A program made the position numbers and the translations under genes. Below are positions 37,333-45,447 of a stretch of DNA of 64,000 nucleotides, piece after piece. Origin of the DNA: Psychrobacter sp. LV10R520-6 (lineage in GTDB: Bacteria > Pseudomonadota > Gammaproteobacteria > Pseudomonadales > Moraxellaceae); contig NZ_LT900024.1 of the NCBI RefSeq assembly GCF_900182925.1, positions 2,604,001 to 2,668,000 of the forward strand, read 5' to 3'. The notes under the pieces were generated by a model. That model was not told where the DNA came from. It did no database searches and was given only the letters and a program-made list of their open reading frames with translations. The number at the start of each line of letters is the position of its first letter. Within the stretch, counting starts at the first letter, position 1.

Positions 37333-38589
37333 ATGTCCACCCCTTCTGATTTGCATTCCAAGCAACGCTCGGATGCGCCGCAACCGTTTAATCTTCCTTC
37401 CTCTAAGTTCATTTTTTGGCTGGTACTAAGTGCCATGATTTTGCTGGCCACCAATATGCGCGCGCCCATTGTCGCGCTCGGCTCTATTGCGCCAGTAGTT
37501 CAAGAGGCGCTCAACATCTCTGAGACCCAAATCGGTTGGCTGGGTGCAGTGCCAATGCTGACCTTTGCGGTTGGTGCGCTCATTGCCCCAACGATTGGTA
37601 AGCGTTTTGGTCTTGAGAATACTTTAATTGCGATGATTGCACTCCTAACCTTTGGTATGGTTATCCGTACGGTCATTCCGACTTGGATTGGGTTTTTGAG
37701 TGGTACGGTGCTGTTGACCTTAGCCATCGGTTTTGCCAATACCTTAGCTGCGCCAGTGATTAAGCAGCGTACGCCTAATCAAATTCCGCTAATTACAGGT
37801 CTGTTCAGTCTGACCATGACGGTGAGCGCAGGTATAGTAGCCGGTGTGGTATTACCGCTATCTAAATATGTCGGCTGGCAATGGGCACTTGGCGGTTGGT
37901 CATTCTTAGGTATTTTTGCGATCATTATTTGGGTGTTTTTACGCCTGCGTTTGGGTTCGTCCAATCATCAGGCCGTCATCCCTATTCCGTCAGGATCTTC
38001 AAATATTTCAATGTGGCGGACGCCATTTGCTTGGCAGATTGCTATTTTCATGGGCTTGCAGTCGTTGTTATTCTATACCGTAGCCAGTTTTTTACCGTCT
38101 ATTTGGCTGAGTAAAGGCCTATCTGCGGTTACCGCTGGGCAAATGGCTTCGGTGTTTCAATTTATGGCGCCAGTAGCCATTTTAAGCTTAACTTGGTTGG
38201 TCAATCGTGGTCGTCCTATTCAAGCATTGGCCGTATTTGCGGCTGTTTTAAACGTTGTTGGCGTATTGGGCATTACCTATCTGTCTGCTGATTTGGCATG
38301 GTTATGGTCAGGAATCATGGGCATTGGTTGTTCTGCGATTTTTACTTTGAGTATGATGCTATTTTCACTACGCACTTATACGGCCAATCAGGCCAGCGAG
38401 TTATCGGGTATGGCGCAAGCAGTCGGTTACATTATTGCGTTTTTTGGCCCACTCGGCACCGGTTGGCTACATGAAGCAACGGGCACTTGGGATTTACCGC
38501 TATTAATCATGTTAGTTTTGATGATTGGTAACGTTGCTATTGCATGGATGGTTAGTCGTCCGGTTATGGTCGATGGTAAGCGGATATAG
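37333..38589 (+). CDS. MFS transporter, CynX/NimT family
   Basis: A polytopic membrane protein of about 418 residues from ATG 37333 (MSTPSDLHSKQ), with some 12 hydrophobic segments. The first helix and loop LATNMRAPIVALGSIAPVVQEALNIS and IGWLGAVPMLTFAVGA are typical of the CynX/NimT group, whose members export or import cyanate or 2-nitroimidazole; the substrate here is unknown. The frame is open to GTG 37270, but the longer N-terminus is not family-like. It is probably monocistronic; a strong inverted repeat follows at 38729. Confidence 0.85.
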   Translation: MSTPSDLHSKQRSDAPQPFNLPSSKFIFWLVLSAMILLATNMRAPIVALGSIAPVVQEALNISETQIGWLGAVPMLTFAVGALIAPTIGKRFGLENTLIAMIALLTFGMVIRTVIPTWIGFLSGTVLLTLAIGFANTLAAPVIKQRTPNQIPLITGLFSLTMTVSAGIVAGVVLPLSKYVGWQWALGGWSFLGIFAIIIWVFLRLRLGSSNHQAVIPIPSGSSNISMWRTPFAWQIAIFMGLQSLLFYTVASFLPSIWLSKGLSAVTAGQMASVFQFMAPVAILSLTWLVNRGRPIQALAVFAAVLNVVGVLGITYLSADLAWLWSGIMGIGCSAIFTLSMMLFSLRTYTANQASELSGMAQAVGYIIAFFGPLGTGWLHEATGTWDLPLLIMLVLMIGNVAIAWMVSRPVMVDGKRI

Positions 38590-38728
38590 GATATGTAGGG
38601 TTGTGACACATACGCTTATGTTAGTTGCAACAGACTAACTATTTACCTGTACTATCGGTCATCAATATTCGCTAAGATTGGGCTTTGATTGAACAGCGCA
38701 TTATTTATTACCCTAAAGCTTGTTGAAT

Positions 38729-38780
38729 AAGGCACGTTAAACATTCACAAACAGACTTCGTTGAATGCTTAACGTGCCTT
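38729..38780. repeat. Strong inverted repeat between the MFS and tesA-like genes
   Basis: AAGGCACGTTAAACATTCA (38729-38747) and TGAATGCTTAACGTGCCTT (38762-38780) are complementary except for one mismatch, around a 14-base loop. There is no T run after it on either strand, so it may be a factor-dependent terminator, an mRNA stabiliser or a repeat element. Confidence 0.7.
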
Positions 38781-38824
38781 AATATTTGCTACACTGGACT
38801 GCTTGTATATAGGACAAAATACCC

Positions 38825-39685
38825 ATGATGAACCTCTTCCCTAGTTCAGCTAAGCGCTCGGCTATACAACGCTCTTATCATTATGCAGCGGTTGCGTTTC
38901 TGATGATAACGATGACACTGAGTGGTTGCCAAAAACAATCTGAATCAACTAACGCGACTGACAACCAAACTACCAATACTCAAGTTACGGTCAATCAACC
39001 GACGACTGAGACCTCGACTCAAACTGGCCAGCAAGAAAGCAGTGAGTCGCTGACCATATTGGCATTAGGAGATTCACTTACCGAAGGTCTTGGGGTGGCG
39101 AAAGAGGGTAACTATCCTGCTCAGCTACAAGCGCGTTTGCAAGAGTTGGGCTATAAGAATATTGAGGTTATCAATTCAGGCCTAAGTGGTGAGACCAGTA
39201 CTGGTTTGGTTAATCGTTTGGACTGGGTATTACAGACTAAGCCTGATATTACCATCTTAACAATCGGCGCTAATGATGGCATTCGTGGTATTGATGTGGC
39301 AACTGTCGAAGCTAATATTCGCACCGCCGTTAAGCGTTTACAAAACAATGGCAGTCAGGTGATTTTAGGTGGTATGCAGATTTATGACAATTTAGGTAAT
39401 GATTACGTCAAATCATTCGCGGCAATGTATCCGAGAATAGCAGAGGATATGAACGTAACGCTCATTCCATTTGTACTAGAAGGCGTGGCCGCTGATCCAA
39501 ATCTCAATCAAGCCGATGCTATTCATCCGACTGCCGAGGGCTACACCATTATCGTTAATGATAATATATTGCCGATATTAAAACCCGAGCTTGAGAAAAT
39601 AAAAGCGAATCAACAAGATTTATCAGTGCCAGAAAATACGTCAGCAAATACAAGAACAGCCACGCCAACTGAGACTCCGCAATGA
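38825..39685 (+). CDS. tesA: SGNH-hydrolase esterase / arylesterase, TesA-like lipoprotein
   Basis: A 286-residue GDSL/SGNH hydrolase. Block I is ALGDSLTEGLGV with the nucleophile Ser, block II NSGLSGETSTG (Gly), block III TIGANDG (Asn), and block V ADAIHPTAEGY with catalytic Asp and His. The N-terminus is a lipoprotein signal ending LSGC, followed by a Thr/Gln/Asn-rich linker, and the C-terminus has another polar extension. E. coli TesA is periplasmic and not lipidated, so this one is a membrane-anchored version. The stop overlaps the start of the ABC ATPase gene by four bases, the same tesA/ybbA/ybbP neighbourhood as in E. coli. Confidence 0.88.
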   Translation: MMNLFPSSAKRSAIQRSYHYAAVAFLMITMTLSGCQKQSESTNATDNQTTNTQVTVNQPTTETSTQTGQQESSESLTILALGDSLTEGLGVAKEGNYPAQLQARLQELGYKNIEVINSGLSGETSTGLVNRLDWVLQTKPDITILTIGANDGIRGIDVATVEANIRTAVKRLQNNGSQVILGGMQIYDNLGNDYVKSFAAMYPRIAEDMNVTLIPFVLEGVAADPNLNQADAIHPTAEGYTIIVNDNILPILKPELEKIKANQQDLSVPENTSANTRTATPTETPQ

Positions 39686-40407
39686 CCTCATTAGACTCAA
39701 CCACTGCATCAGAAGCAGAATTAAACTCAGCATCAACTGGCAATGAAGCTCTACTTACCGCCTCACAATTAAATAAAACCGTGCATGTTGGTGAGCAAAC
39801 GCTGTCCATTATCAAAGATGTAGATATTCATGTGAATGCTGGCGAGTTCGTGGTCATTATGGGTAAGTCGGGCTCGGGGAAATCTACTTTGCTAGGATTG
39901 CTAGCAGCTTTAGATTATCCCGATAGCGGGACAGTGATGTTAGCCGATCAAGCATTGAACACCTTAGACGAAGATGCCTTGGCCGTTATCCGCCAGCGTG
40001 ATATGGGTTTTGTCTTTCAGTCGTTTCATTTATTGCCCACATTAACGGTAGCTGAAAACATTGCTTTCCCGCTTGATATTGCCCGCCGTCCTGATAAATT
40101 ACGAGTGACTGAATTGATTGAAGCGGTTGGACTGGGTGATAGGCGTAACAGCTTGCCCAGCCAATTATCAGGTGGTGAACAGCAACGTACCGCAGTAGCG
40201 CGAGCACTAGTATCACGTCCAAAGATTGTATTTGCTGATGAGCCTACCGGTAATTTAGATGAACAAAATGCCAATCAGGTCATGAAATTATTATTAGATT
40301 TGAGGGAACAAGTTGGCTCCGCACTGGTAGTAGTGACTCATGATGCGACACTGGCTAAAATGGCCGATCGCGTGATTACCATGCACGATGGACGGATTCT
40401 AACCTAA
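39682..40407 (+). CDS. ABC transporter ATP-binding protein (YbbA/LolD type)
   Basis: A 241-residue ATPase with Walker [14 protein letters not shown]-loop [14 protein letters not shown], signature LSGGEQQR, Walker [12 protein letters not shown] and the H-loop VVTHD. The NxTxxEN-like [10 protein letters not shown] and the overall form place it in the MacB/LolD/YbbA group that works with FtsX-type permeases. It overlaps the esterase gene (ATGA) and the permease gene by one base, so the three are one operon. The role of the E. coli YbbAP system is not firmly known; extraction of lipids or export of hydrophobic substrates handled by TesA is a reasonable inference. Confidence 0.92.
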   Translation: MTSLDSTTASEAELNSASTGNEALLTASQLNKTVHVGEQTLSIIKDVDIHVNAGEFVVIMGKSGSGKSTLLGLLAALDYPDSGTVMLADQALNTLDEDALAVIRQRDMGFVFQSFHLLPTLTVAENIAFPLDIARRPDKLRVTELIEAVGLGDRRNSLPSQLSGGEQQRTAVARALVSRPKIVFADEPTGNLDEQNANQVMKLLLDLREQVGSALVVVTHDATLAKMADRVITMHDGRILT

Positions 40408-43076
40408 TGAATAATGAATCAATGGACAGTCGTTCACAAAAGCAGTTATCAAGACCGTCATCAGAGCCGTCAGAAAATAATAGTAGCGTTATTAACCGAG
40501 TATTTGGTCGCACCTTAGGATCGCAGGCGCTAAGCCGCAGTTGGTGGCGACGTTGGGTCTATCCAGTACTGTTCTTAATCACCCTAACGCTATCGCTGGC
40601 CACTTATCTAACCCTCGACTCCATCCAACAGTCGGTGAATACTTATATCAACGACAATCAGCGCGCGCTAGTTGGCGGTGATTTGATATTGTCTAGTAAT
40701 CAAGACTGGCCAGCAGAAGTATTAACGCAAGTACAAACGGTCGCTGATACCCAAGCGGTCTACGACTATCAGTTTAATGCGATGATAGTGACTGATGAGC
40801 AGACCTTACTTGCGCGCGTTAAGGCCGTATCAGTTGCTTATCCATTATATGGAGAGGTAGAGCTGGCTTCCGGTCAACCGTTATGGCAAAAGCTGACTAA
40901 AGACAGCGTGGTGGTAGCCCCTGAAGTTCTTAGCAGTTTAAACGTAAGCGTCGGAGATCGTATCACCATCGGTGAAGCGCAATTTACTATTAGCGACGTG
41001 CTCACCAAAGAGCCGGACCGTCCGTTGACCGCCTTTGGATTTGGCGGGCGCGTGCTGATGCAACAAGATGCGCTTGCCGCCACCAAGCTATTAGGTCAGC
41101 GTAGCCGTATTAGCTATCGTATTGAACTGGCAGGTGACCCTGAGCTGATGGCGACCCAGCGTGATCAGTTGACACAGATAATCACTAACTATCCCGATAT
41201 TGAGCTTTCCGATGCCGAGTCAGCGGATACCTCGGTCTCACGCATCTCCGACAATGTATTGATGTTTTTAAAGCTGTTGGTCATTGCTGTATTGCTGTTA
41301 TCTGCTGTCGCTATGTATGGTGTGATTACTGCCTTTGTCACCAAGCAACAGTCTAATAACGCGATTCGCTTAGCTTTAGGTGAGCCTATTGGGTCACTCA
41401 AACGTAGCTATTATCGCCTGTTAATGGCAACGTCAGTCATTGCCTGCATCGTAGCAGTCATACTTAGTCTCGTTCTGCTTAAGGTCGGTCAGCCCTATCT
41501 GGCTGCTATTTTACCGGCAGATATTGGCTTGGCAATTAAACCTATCAGCGCGATTAAAACCATTGTAATCGCCTTAGTACTCACTTTATTAATTACTCAG
41601 CGCGGCCTTAGCGCGCTTAATGATACCAAACCTGCGACCTTGCTCAATCAAGGAGTCAGTCAACAATCACGCGAGCGGGCATGGTATCGACGCCTACCCT
41701 TATTGTGGTATGGGCTGATGTTAACAGGACTGTATGCATTTTTTGCCTACGAAGTTGGCTCGTGGACATTGGGCGCACAGCTGCTTATCGGCTTAGTCGG
41801 CTTCATTGCCATATTTTGGGCATTGGCACGCGGTTGGTTATGGCTACTTTCGCGCGTTGCAACGGCCTCAAAAATAAGCTGGATGCAGCGTATTGCTATC
41901 CATAATCTTGCCCGCAAAGGCAATCAATCTGCCTTATTCTTCGTTACTTTATCGCTATCGGTAGCGGTATTAACCCTAATCACTACCCTTAATCATAGTA
42001 TTAATGCGCAGTTTGTGAACGCCTATCCTGAGGATTCGCCCAATTTATTCTTATTAGATATCCAGCGCGATCAACATAACGATATTGATACCTTAATTGG
42101 CGCACCGGTCAGCTATTATCCCGTTATTCGCGCGCGCGTGGTGACTGCTAATAACGTTCCTGCACAGGATATTGAGCCTGCTGAAGGCTTTGATGATCCT
42201 ACGCGAGTATTTAACTTAAGCTATGCAGATACGGTAATGGATACTGAGTTTATTACTTCTGCGGTACAGGACAACTCGCTTTATGCGCCTGTTAAGAATC
42301 AACCTCTAAAAAATCAGCAACAAGACCAGCAAAAAAATCAACAACAAAGTCAGCAACAAGTACAGCCTCTATCCATCTTAGATACGGCAGCCAGTATGCT
42401 CAACGTGGAGATGGGCGATCAAGTGCGCTTTAATATTCAAGGTATTGAGATTGTCGGGCAAATTACCAGTATCCGCTCGCGCTATGAGCGTGGCCCAAAT
42501 CCTTATTTTTATTTCTTATTTGAACCGTCAGTGTTGTCTAGTGCTCCGCAAATTCAATTTGCTACTACTCACGTGCCAGCAGATAGTATTCCAGAGCTGC
42601 AAGGCAAGCTGGTACGTCAATTCCCTGCAATCACCACTATTGATGGCACTGCCATTGCGGAACAAATCCAAGGGTTGGTCACACAAATGAGTCGTTTGGT
42701 TTATGTCTTTACCTTGTTGGCATTATTAACTGGCATTATGGTATTGATCAGCTCATTGTTATCTACTTCGCAAGATCGGATGCAAGAGAGCGCGTCGTTC
42801 CGGCTGTTAGGCATGCAAAAGCGAGACTTATATATGCTCAATATTCTAGAAATTGGACTATTAGGGGTTAGTGCTGCAGTGTTCGCCATCACAATCGCCA
42901 GCCTTGGCGCGTGGGCAGTGATTACCTACTGGTTTAATCTACAGTTTAGTATGCCGTGGGCGAGTATAGGTATTGGTTCGCTAGTGTTACTTGCCTTATT
43001 ATTTAGCATCTCGATTGTTTACGTACGCTTAGTCATTGGGCGCGGGATTATGGCACGGGTGCGGGCGATGATTTAG
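40407..43076 (+). CDS. ABC transporter permease (YbbP-like, FtsX domains)
   Basis: An 889-residue permease with the layout TM1 (about residue 50) - large periplasmic domain - three TM helices - middle helices - periplasmic domain - three C-terminal TM helices, i.e. two FtsX-type modules as in YbbP. The segment LLTGIMVLISSLLSTSQDR..SFRLLGMQKRDL marks the second FtsX domain. An unusual Gln/Asn/Lys-rich insertion (residues about 630-655, bases 42294-42366) interrupts the second periplasmic domain. It overlaps the ATPase gene start-to-stop and completes the operon. Product location: inner membrane. Confidence 0.9.
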   Translation: MNNESMDSRSQKQLSRPSSEPSENNSSVINRVFGRTLGSQALSRSWWRRWVYPVLFLITLTLSLATYLTLDSIQQSVNTYINDNQRALVGGDLILSSNQDWPAEVLTQVQTVADTQAVYDYQFNAMIVTDEQTLLARVKAVSVAYPLYGEVELASGQPLWQKLTKDSVVVAPEVLSSLNVSVGDRITIGEAQFTISDVLTKEPDRPLTAFGFGGRVLMQQDALAATKLLGQRSRISYRIELAGDPELMATQRDQLTQIITNYPDIELSDAESADTSVSRISDNVLMFLKLLVIAVLLLSAVAMYGVITAFVTKQQSNNAIRLALGEPIGSLKRSYYRLLMATSVIACIVAVILSLVLLKVGQPYLAAILPADIGLAIKPISAIKTIVIALVLTLLITQRGLSALNDTKPATLLNQGVSQQSRERAWYRRLPLLWYGLMLTGLYAFFAYEVGSWTLGAQLLIGLVGFIAIFWALARGWLWLLSRVATASKISWMQRIAIHNLARKGNQSALFFVTLSLSVAVLTLITTLNHSINAQFVNAYPEDSPNLFLLDIQRDQHNDIDTLIGAPVSYYPVIRARVVTANNVPAQDIEPAEGFDDPTRVFNLSYADTVMDTEFITSAVQDNSLYAPVKNQPLKNQQQDQQKNQQQSQQQVQPLSILDTAASMLNVEMGDQVRFNIQGIEIVGQITSIRSRYERGPNPYFYFLFEPSVLSSAPQIQFATTHVPADSIPELQGKLVRQFPAITTIDGTAIAEQIQGLVTQMSRLVYVFTLLALLTGIMVLISSLLSTSQDRMQESASFRLLGMQKRDLYMLNILEIGLLGVSAAVFAITIASLGAWAVITYWFNLQFSMPWASIGIGSLVLLALLFSISIVYVRLVIGRGIMARVRAMI

Positions 43077-43110
43077 GGTATGTAGCTAATCCTGCTATCC
43101 GTTATTGTCT

Positions 43111-43193
43111 GCTAGGCGAGGCGGTGGCTACGGTTTGGTGCGTCTCTTTCCCACGTAGCCACACCAAAACCTAGCCACCGCAACTCGCCTAGC
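43111..43193. repeat. Large imperfect palindrome (REP-like) downstream of the ybbP-like gene
   Basis: The left arm GCTAGGCGAGGCGGTGGCTA-CGGTTTGGTG (43111-43140) pairs with the right arm 43161-43193, whose reverse complement reads GCTAGGCGAGTTGCGGTGGC and so on, with a few mismatches. A competing shorter pairing exists inside (GTGGCTACG at 43124 with CGTAGCCAC at 43154). The element is more GC-rich than its surroundings and lies between the convergent ends of the permease and DUF4411 genes. Confidence 0.7.
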
Positions 43194-43338
43194 CCGTCAG
43201 GATAACCGCTGCTATCAGGGCTAAACCGCGCCTCCAGTCGGCGTTGGGTTTGGAAAGAAGTAGATTTTAGGTTCGAGAATGTTGAGTTATTTCTTTCAGA
43301 TTAAAAAGAAAGCATAGTCTACCTCTAACTACTGAAAA

Positions 43339-43821
43339 TCACTTAAAGCAATCATCAAACTTTCTAAGTAGTTCGAATGTATTTATATACTTCACGCCTA
43401 ATTCGCGACATAGATTTGGAATGATTATTTTCTTAGCTTGATCCGCATACTTTTCTTCAGTAACAATAGTAGAGCCATCTGTCATGGCTCTAGCGATTAG
43501 CCAAGGGTCTGCTGAATCTAGAAATTTCATATTTTTTTGATGATTTAGATCATACTGTGATTGGCATAAATTTACGATATGATCAAAGTTTTTTTGACAT
43601 TCTTCATCACTTTCAGAATAGAAATAATCACTATGTTGTCTAACCCAAGTTGCTAGTTCGTCGCCATAATCTTTGAGTTCGTCATACACTGAGCGGATAC
43701 TATATAGACTTCCTTTCCTCTCATGCTCGCGTAGCCAATTCCAAAACATTGGGCAGAAATCTAAACCATAATAGCGTTTGTTTGCTTCAAGAAATACATT
43801 CGTATCTAAAACGTATTTCAT
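43339..43821 (-). CDS. DUF4411 family PIN-like protein (probable toxin)
   Basis: The 160-residue protein starts YVLDTNVFLEANKRYY, a PIN-domain opening with acidic D6 and N8, has a central conserved SVYDELKDYGDEL with another acidic residue, then FLDSADPWLIARAM (third acid) and TIVTEEKYADQAKK. Together these are the metal-binding acids of PIN-type RNases as seen in the DUF4411 family. Its start overlaps the stop of the upstream HTH-ImmA gene by four bases, so the two are translated as a pair. By analogy it is a candidate RNase toxin controlled by the upstream protein; activity is inferred only. Confidence 0.85.
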   Translation of the reverse strand: MKYVLDTNVFLEANKRYYGLDFCPMFWNWLREHERKGSLYSIRSVYDELKDYGDELATWVRQHSDYFYSESDEECQKNFDHIVNLCQSQYDLNHQKNMKFLDSADPWLIARAMTDGSTIVTEEKYADQAKKIIIPNLCRELGVKYINTFELLRKFDDCFK

Positions 43822-44960
43822 AATTGCATTCCCACTTTCTTAGCAAATAATTCAAGATTACTAGGCTTAATGCCCAATATATAGCCAGCATCTCTGTACA
43901 GCATCTTCCCTGAAAGAGACTGCGAAACAACCGCCTGTGATAGCTGTGAGCTTAGTTTGGAGTTTTTAACGACATAGTAACTAGGCCCACTATCACTCTT
44001 CTTTTTACTAGCTAAATAATCTTCACGAATTCTATAAATATAACTTTCATACTGTTGTTTATCTATATAACTTAAGGTGAGTGCTCTTCTAGCAATAACA
44101 TGACGACTTACGTGAAAAGACTTTGCTAGAGTAGCAAATGCAACATCAAGACTAGTCTTACTAATACTAGTCCACTGTTTTACAAACTCCTTCTTAGACA
44201 CTAAAAACTCTCCAGCAACCGCATTACAAAATTGCTCAGTAGGGTCTACTGAGGAAACGCTATTGTCAGAAACGCCTGACTCTCCTTTCAGAATATGAGC
44301 TAATTCATGAATCAAAGTAAATAGTTGAGCATTTAAGCTATCCGCAGTATTTATAAATATCAATGGCGCGACATCATCAGCTATAGCAAACCCGCGGAAT
44401 TCTTCTATATTCAACGGTTTAGTATGATGACCTAAGTTACTGTCCTGTATTACCATTACTCCTAAGTTTTCAATGGACTTAACCAATTGCCGATAGTAGT
44501 CCTTAGCATCCTTAGGTTTATTAATCTTTAATTTTTCACTTAAGAAAGCAATCATTTCATTAAGACTTGCTTTGGATAAAGAACCTACATAAGCATTCTT
44601 TTCGACACTCTGCTCACTCAGATAGCTTCTATACCATTCTACTCTCTCTTGATTTAAGCGAACTATCTCTTTTAAGGCGTGGCTAGGCTCGCTTAATTCT
44701 TTACTATCTATGGTTCGTAAATCTGGAAGTGCAAGGTTATCTTCTCTTGGCACTTCATTTAAGAATAAGAAACCGAAAGGAATATTAGTAATTTTAGCAA
44801 ACTGTTTAGCTTTACCAAAAGCTATATTAGCCTTACCTTGCTCAACTTCAGCCAGCTTTTCTTCTTTTATAGAAAGTTTTTTAGATATATCAGACATACT
44901 TAAGCCTGAGCGTTTGATAGCCCAGCTGACAATATCAGGATTTATTAGAGCATACGCCAT
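43818..44960 (-). CDS. HTH (XRE) - ImmA/IrrE-family metallopeptidase fusion protein
   Basis: The 380-residue protein has an N-terminal XRE-type helix-turn-helix (about residues 5-60, GLSMSDISKKLSIKEEKLAEVEQGKANI) and a central ImmA/IrrE zinc-peptidase domain with LIHELAHILKGESG (HExxH near residues 217-221) followed by an NxxAxxFLV-type segment (EQFCNAVAGEFLVSKKEF). ImmA proteases cleave phage or toxin-antitoxin repressors. It precedes the DUF4411 gene with a four-base overlap; this pairing is a recurring genomic arrangement and suggests a toxin-antitoxin-like module in which this protein is regulator, antitoxin or both. A tandem 10-bp repeat lies just before its start. Confidence 0.88.
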   Translation of the reverse strand: MAYALINPDIVSWAIKRSGLSMSDISKKLSIKEEKLAEVEQGKANIAFGKAKQFAKITNIPFGFLFLNEVPREDNLALPDLRTIDSKELSEPSHALKEIVRLNQERVEWYRSYLSEQSVEKNAYVGSLSKASLNEMIAFLSEKLKINKPKDAKDYYRQLVKSIENLGVMVIQDSNLGHHTKPLNIEEFRGFAIADDVAPLIFINTADSLNAQLFTLIHELAHILKGESGVSDNSVSSVDPTEQFCNAVAGEFLVSKKEFVKQWTSISKTSLDVAFATLAKSFHVSRHVIARRALTLSYIDKQQYESYIYRIREDYLASKKKSDSGPSYYVVKNSKLSSQLSQAVVSQSLSGKMLYRDAGYILGIKPSNLELFAKKVGMQL

Positions 44961-44970
44961 GATAAACTCA

Positions 44971-44990
44971 ATATAACTTAATATAACTTA
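44971..44990 (-). promoter_or_regulatory. Tandem 10-bp repeat before the HTH-ImmA gene, possible operator
   Basis: TAAGTTATAT occurs twice head-to-tail on the minus strand, 11 bases before the start codon at 44960. TATATT within it could serve as a -10 box. A position like this fits autoregulation by the HTH protein; binding is not shown. Confidence 0.4.
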
Positions 44991-45226
44991 GTGTAGTTAC
45001 ATTCTATCACCTTTTTAATTAAACTCGTTCTAAAAATATACCTGACAGTTATGATTTACTTATCTCAACCTTAAGTAAGCATAGGTTGAGTTATCAATAG
45101 TCGCCTTGAGAAGCGGTTTAGCCTCTAAAGTAACGGATATACTTATGTGACTGCTATCGCGATTAGCTGCATAAAATTTTAAGCCACAAAGAAACACCCT
45201 CTATTCATTTAGCAGACGTTCCTTTG

Positions 45227-45370
45227 TCATTCACCCTCAGATATAAAATTGAGCAATACTTCAATACGTTTAAACCAAGCTTGTAAGTGCGGATAATGTC
45301 CTAAGTTTAAACTGCCCTTACTCGACGTATGCTTATAGGCATATAAACGGATATCAGCCATGCGGTTTGC
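45227..45370 (-). pseudogene. Glutathione S-transferase C-terminal remnant
   Basis: The minus-strand frame reads ANRMADIRLYAYKHTSSKG, then LNLGHYPHLQAWFKRIEVLL and ends at TGA 45227. This matches the end of a bacterial GST (the ADIxLYAYTH and YPxxxAWxxR blocks). An in-frame TAA lies immediately upstream of it, so at most 47 codons remain. The rest of 44991-45447 holds no supportable gene. Confidence 0.6.
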
Positions 45371-45447
45371 TTATTTTACAGTAACCATTTGCTATACTAG
45401 CGCCACTTTATCAATTAAATAACAACTTAAAACTTCACGGTAACTCT

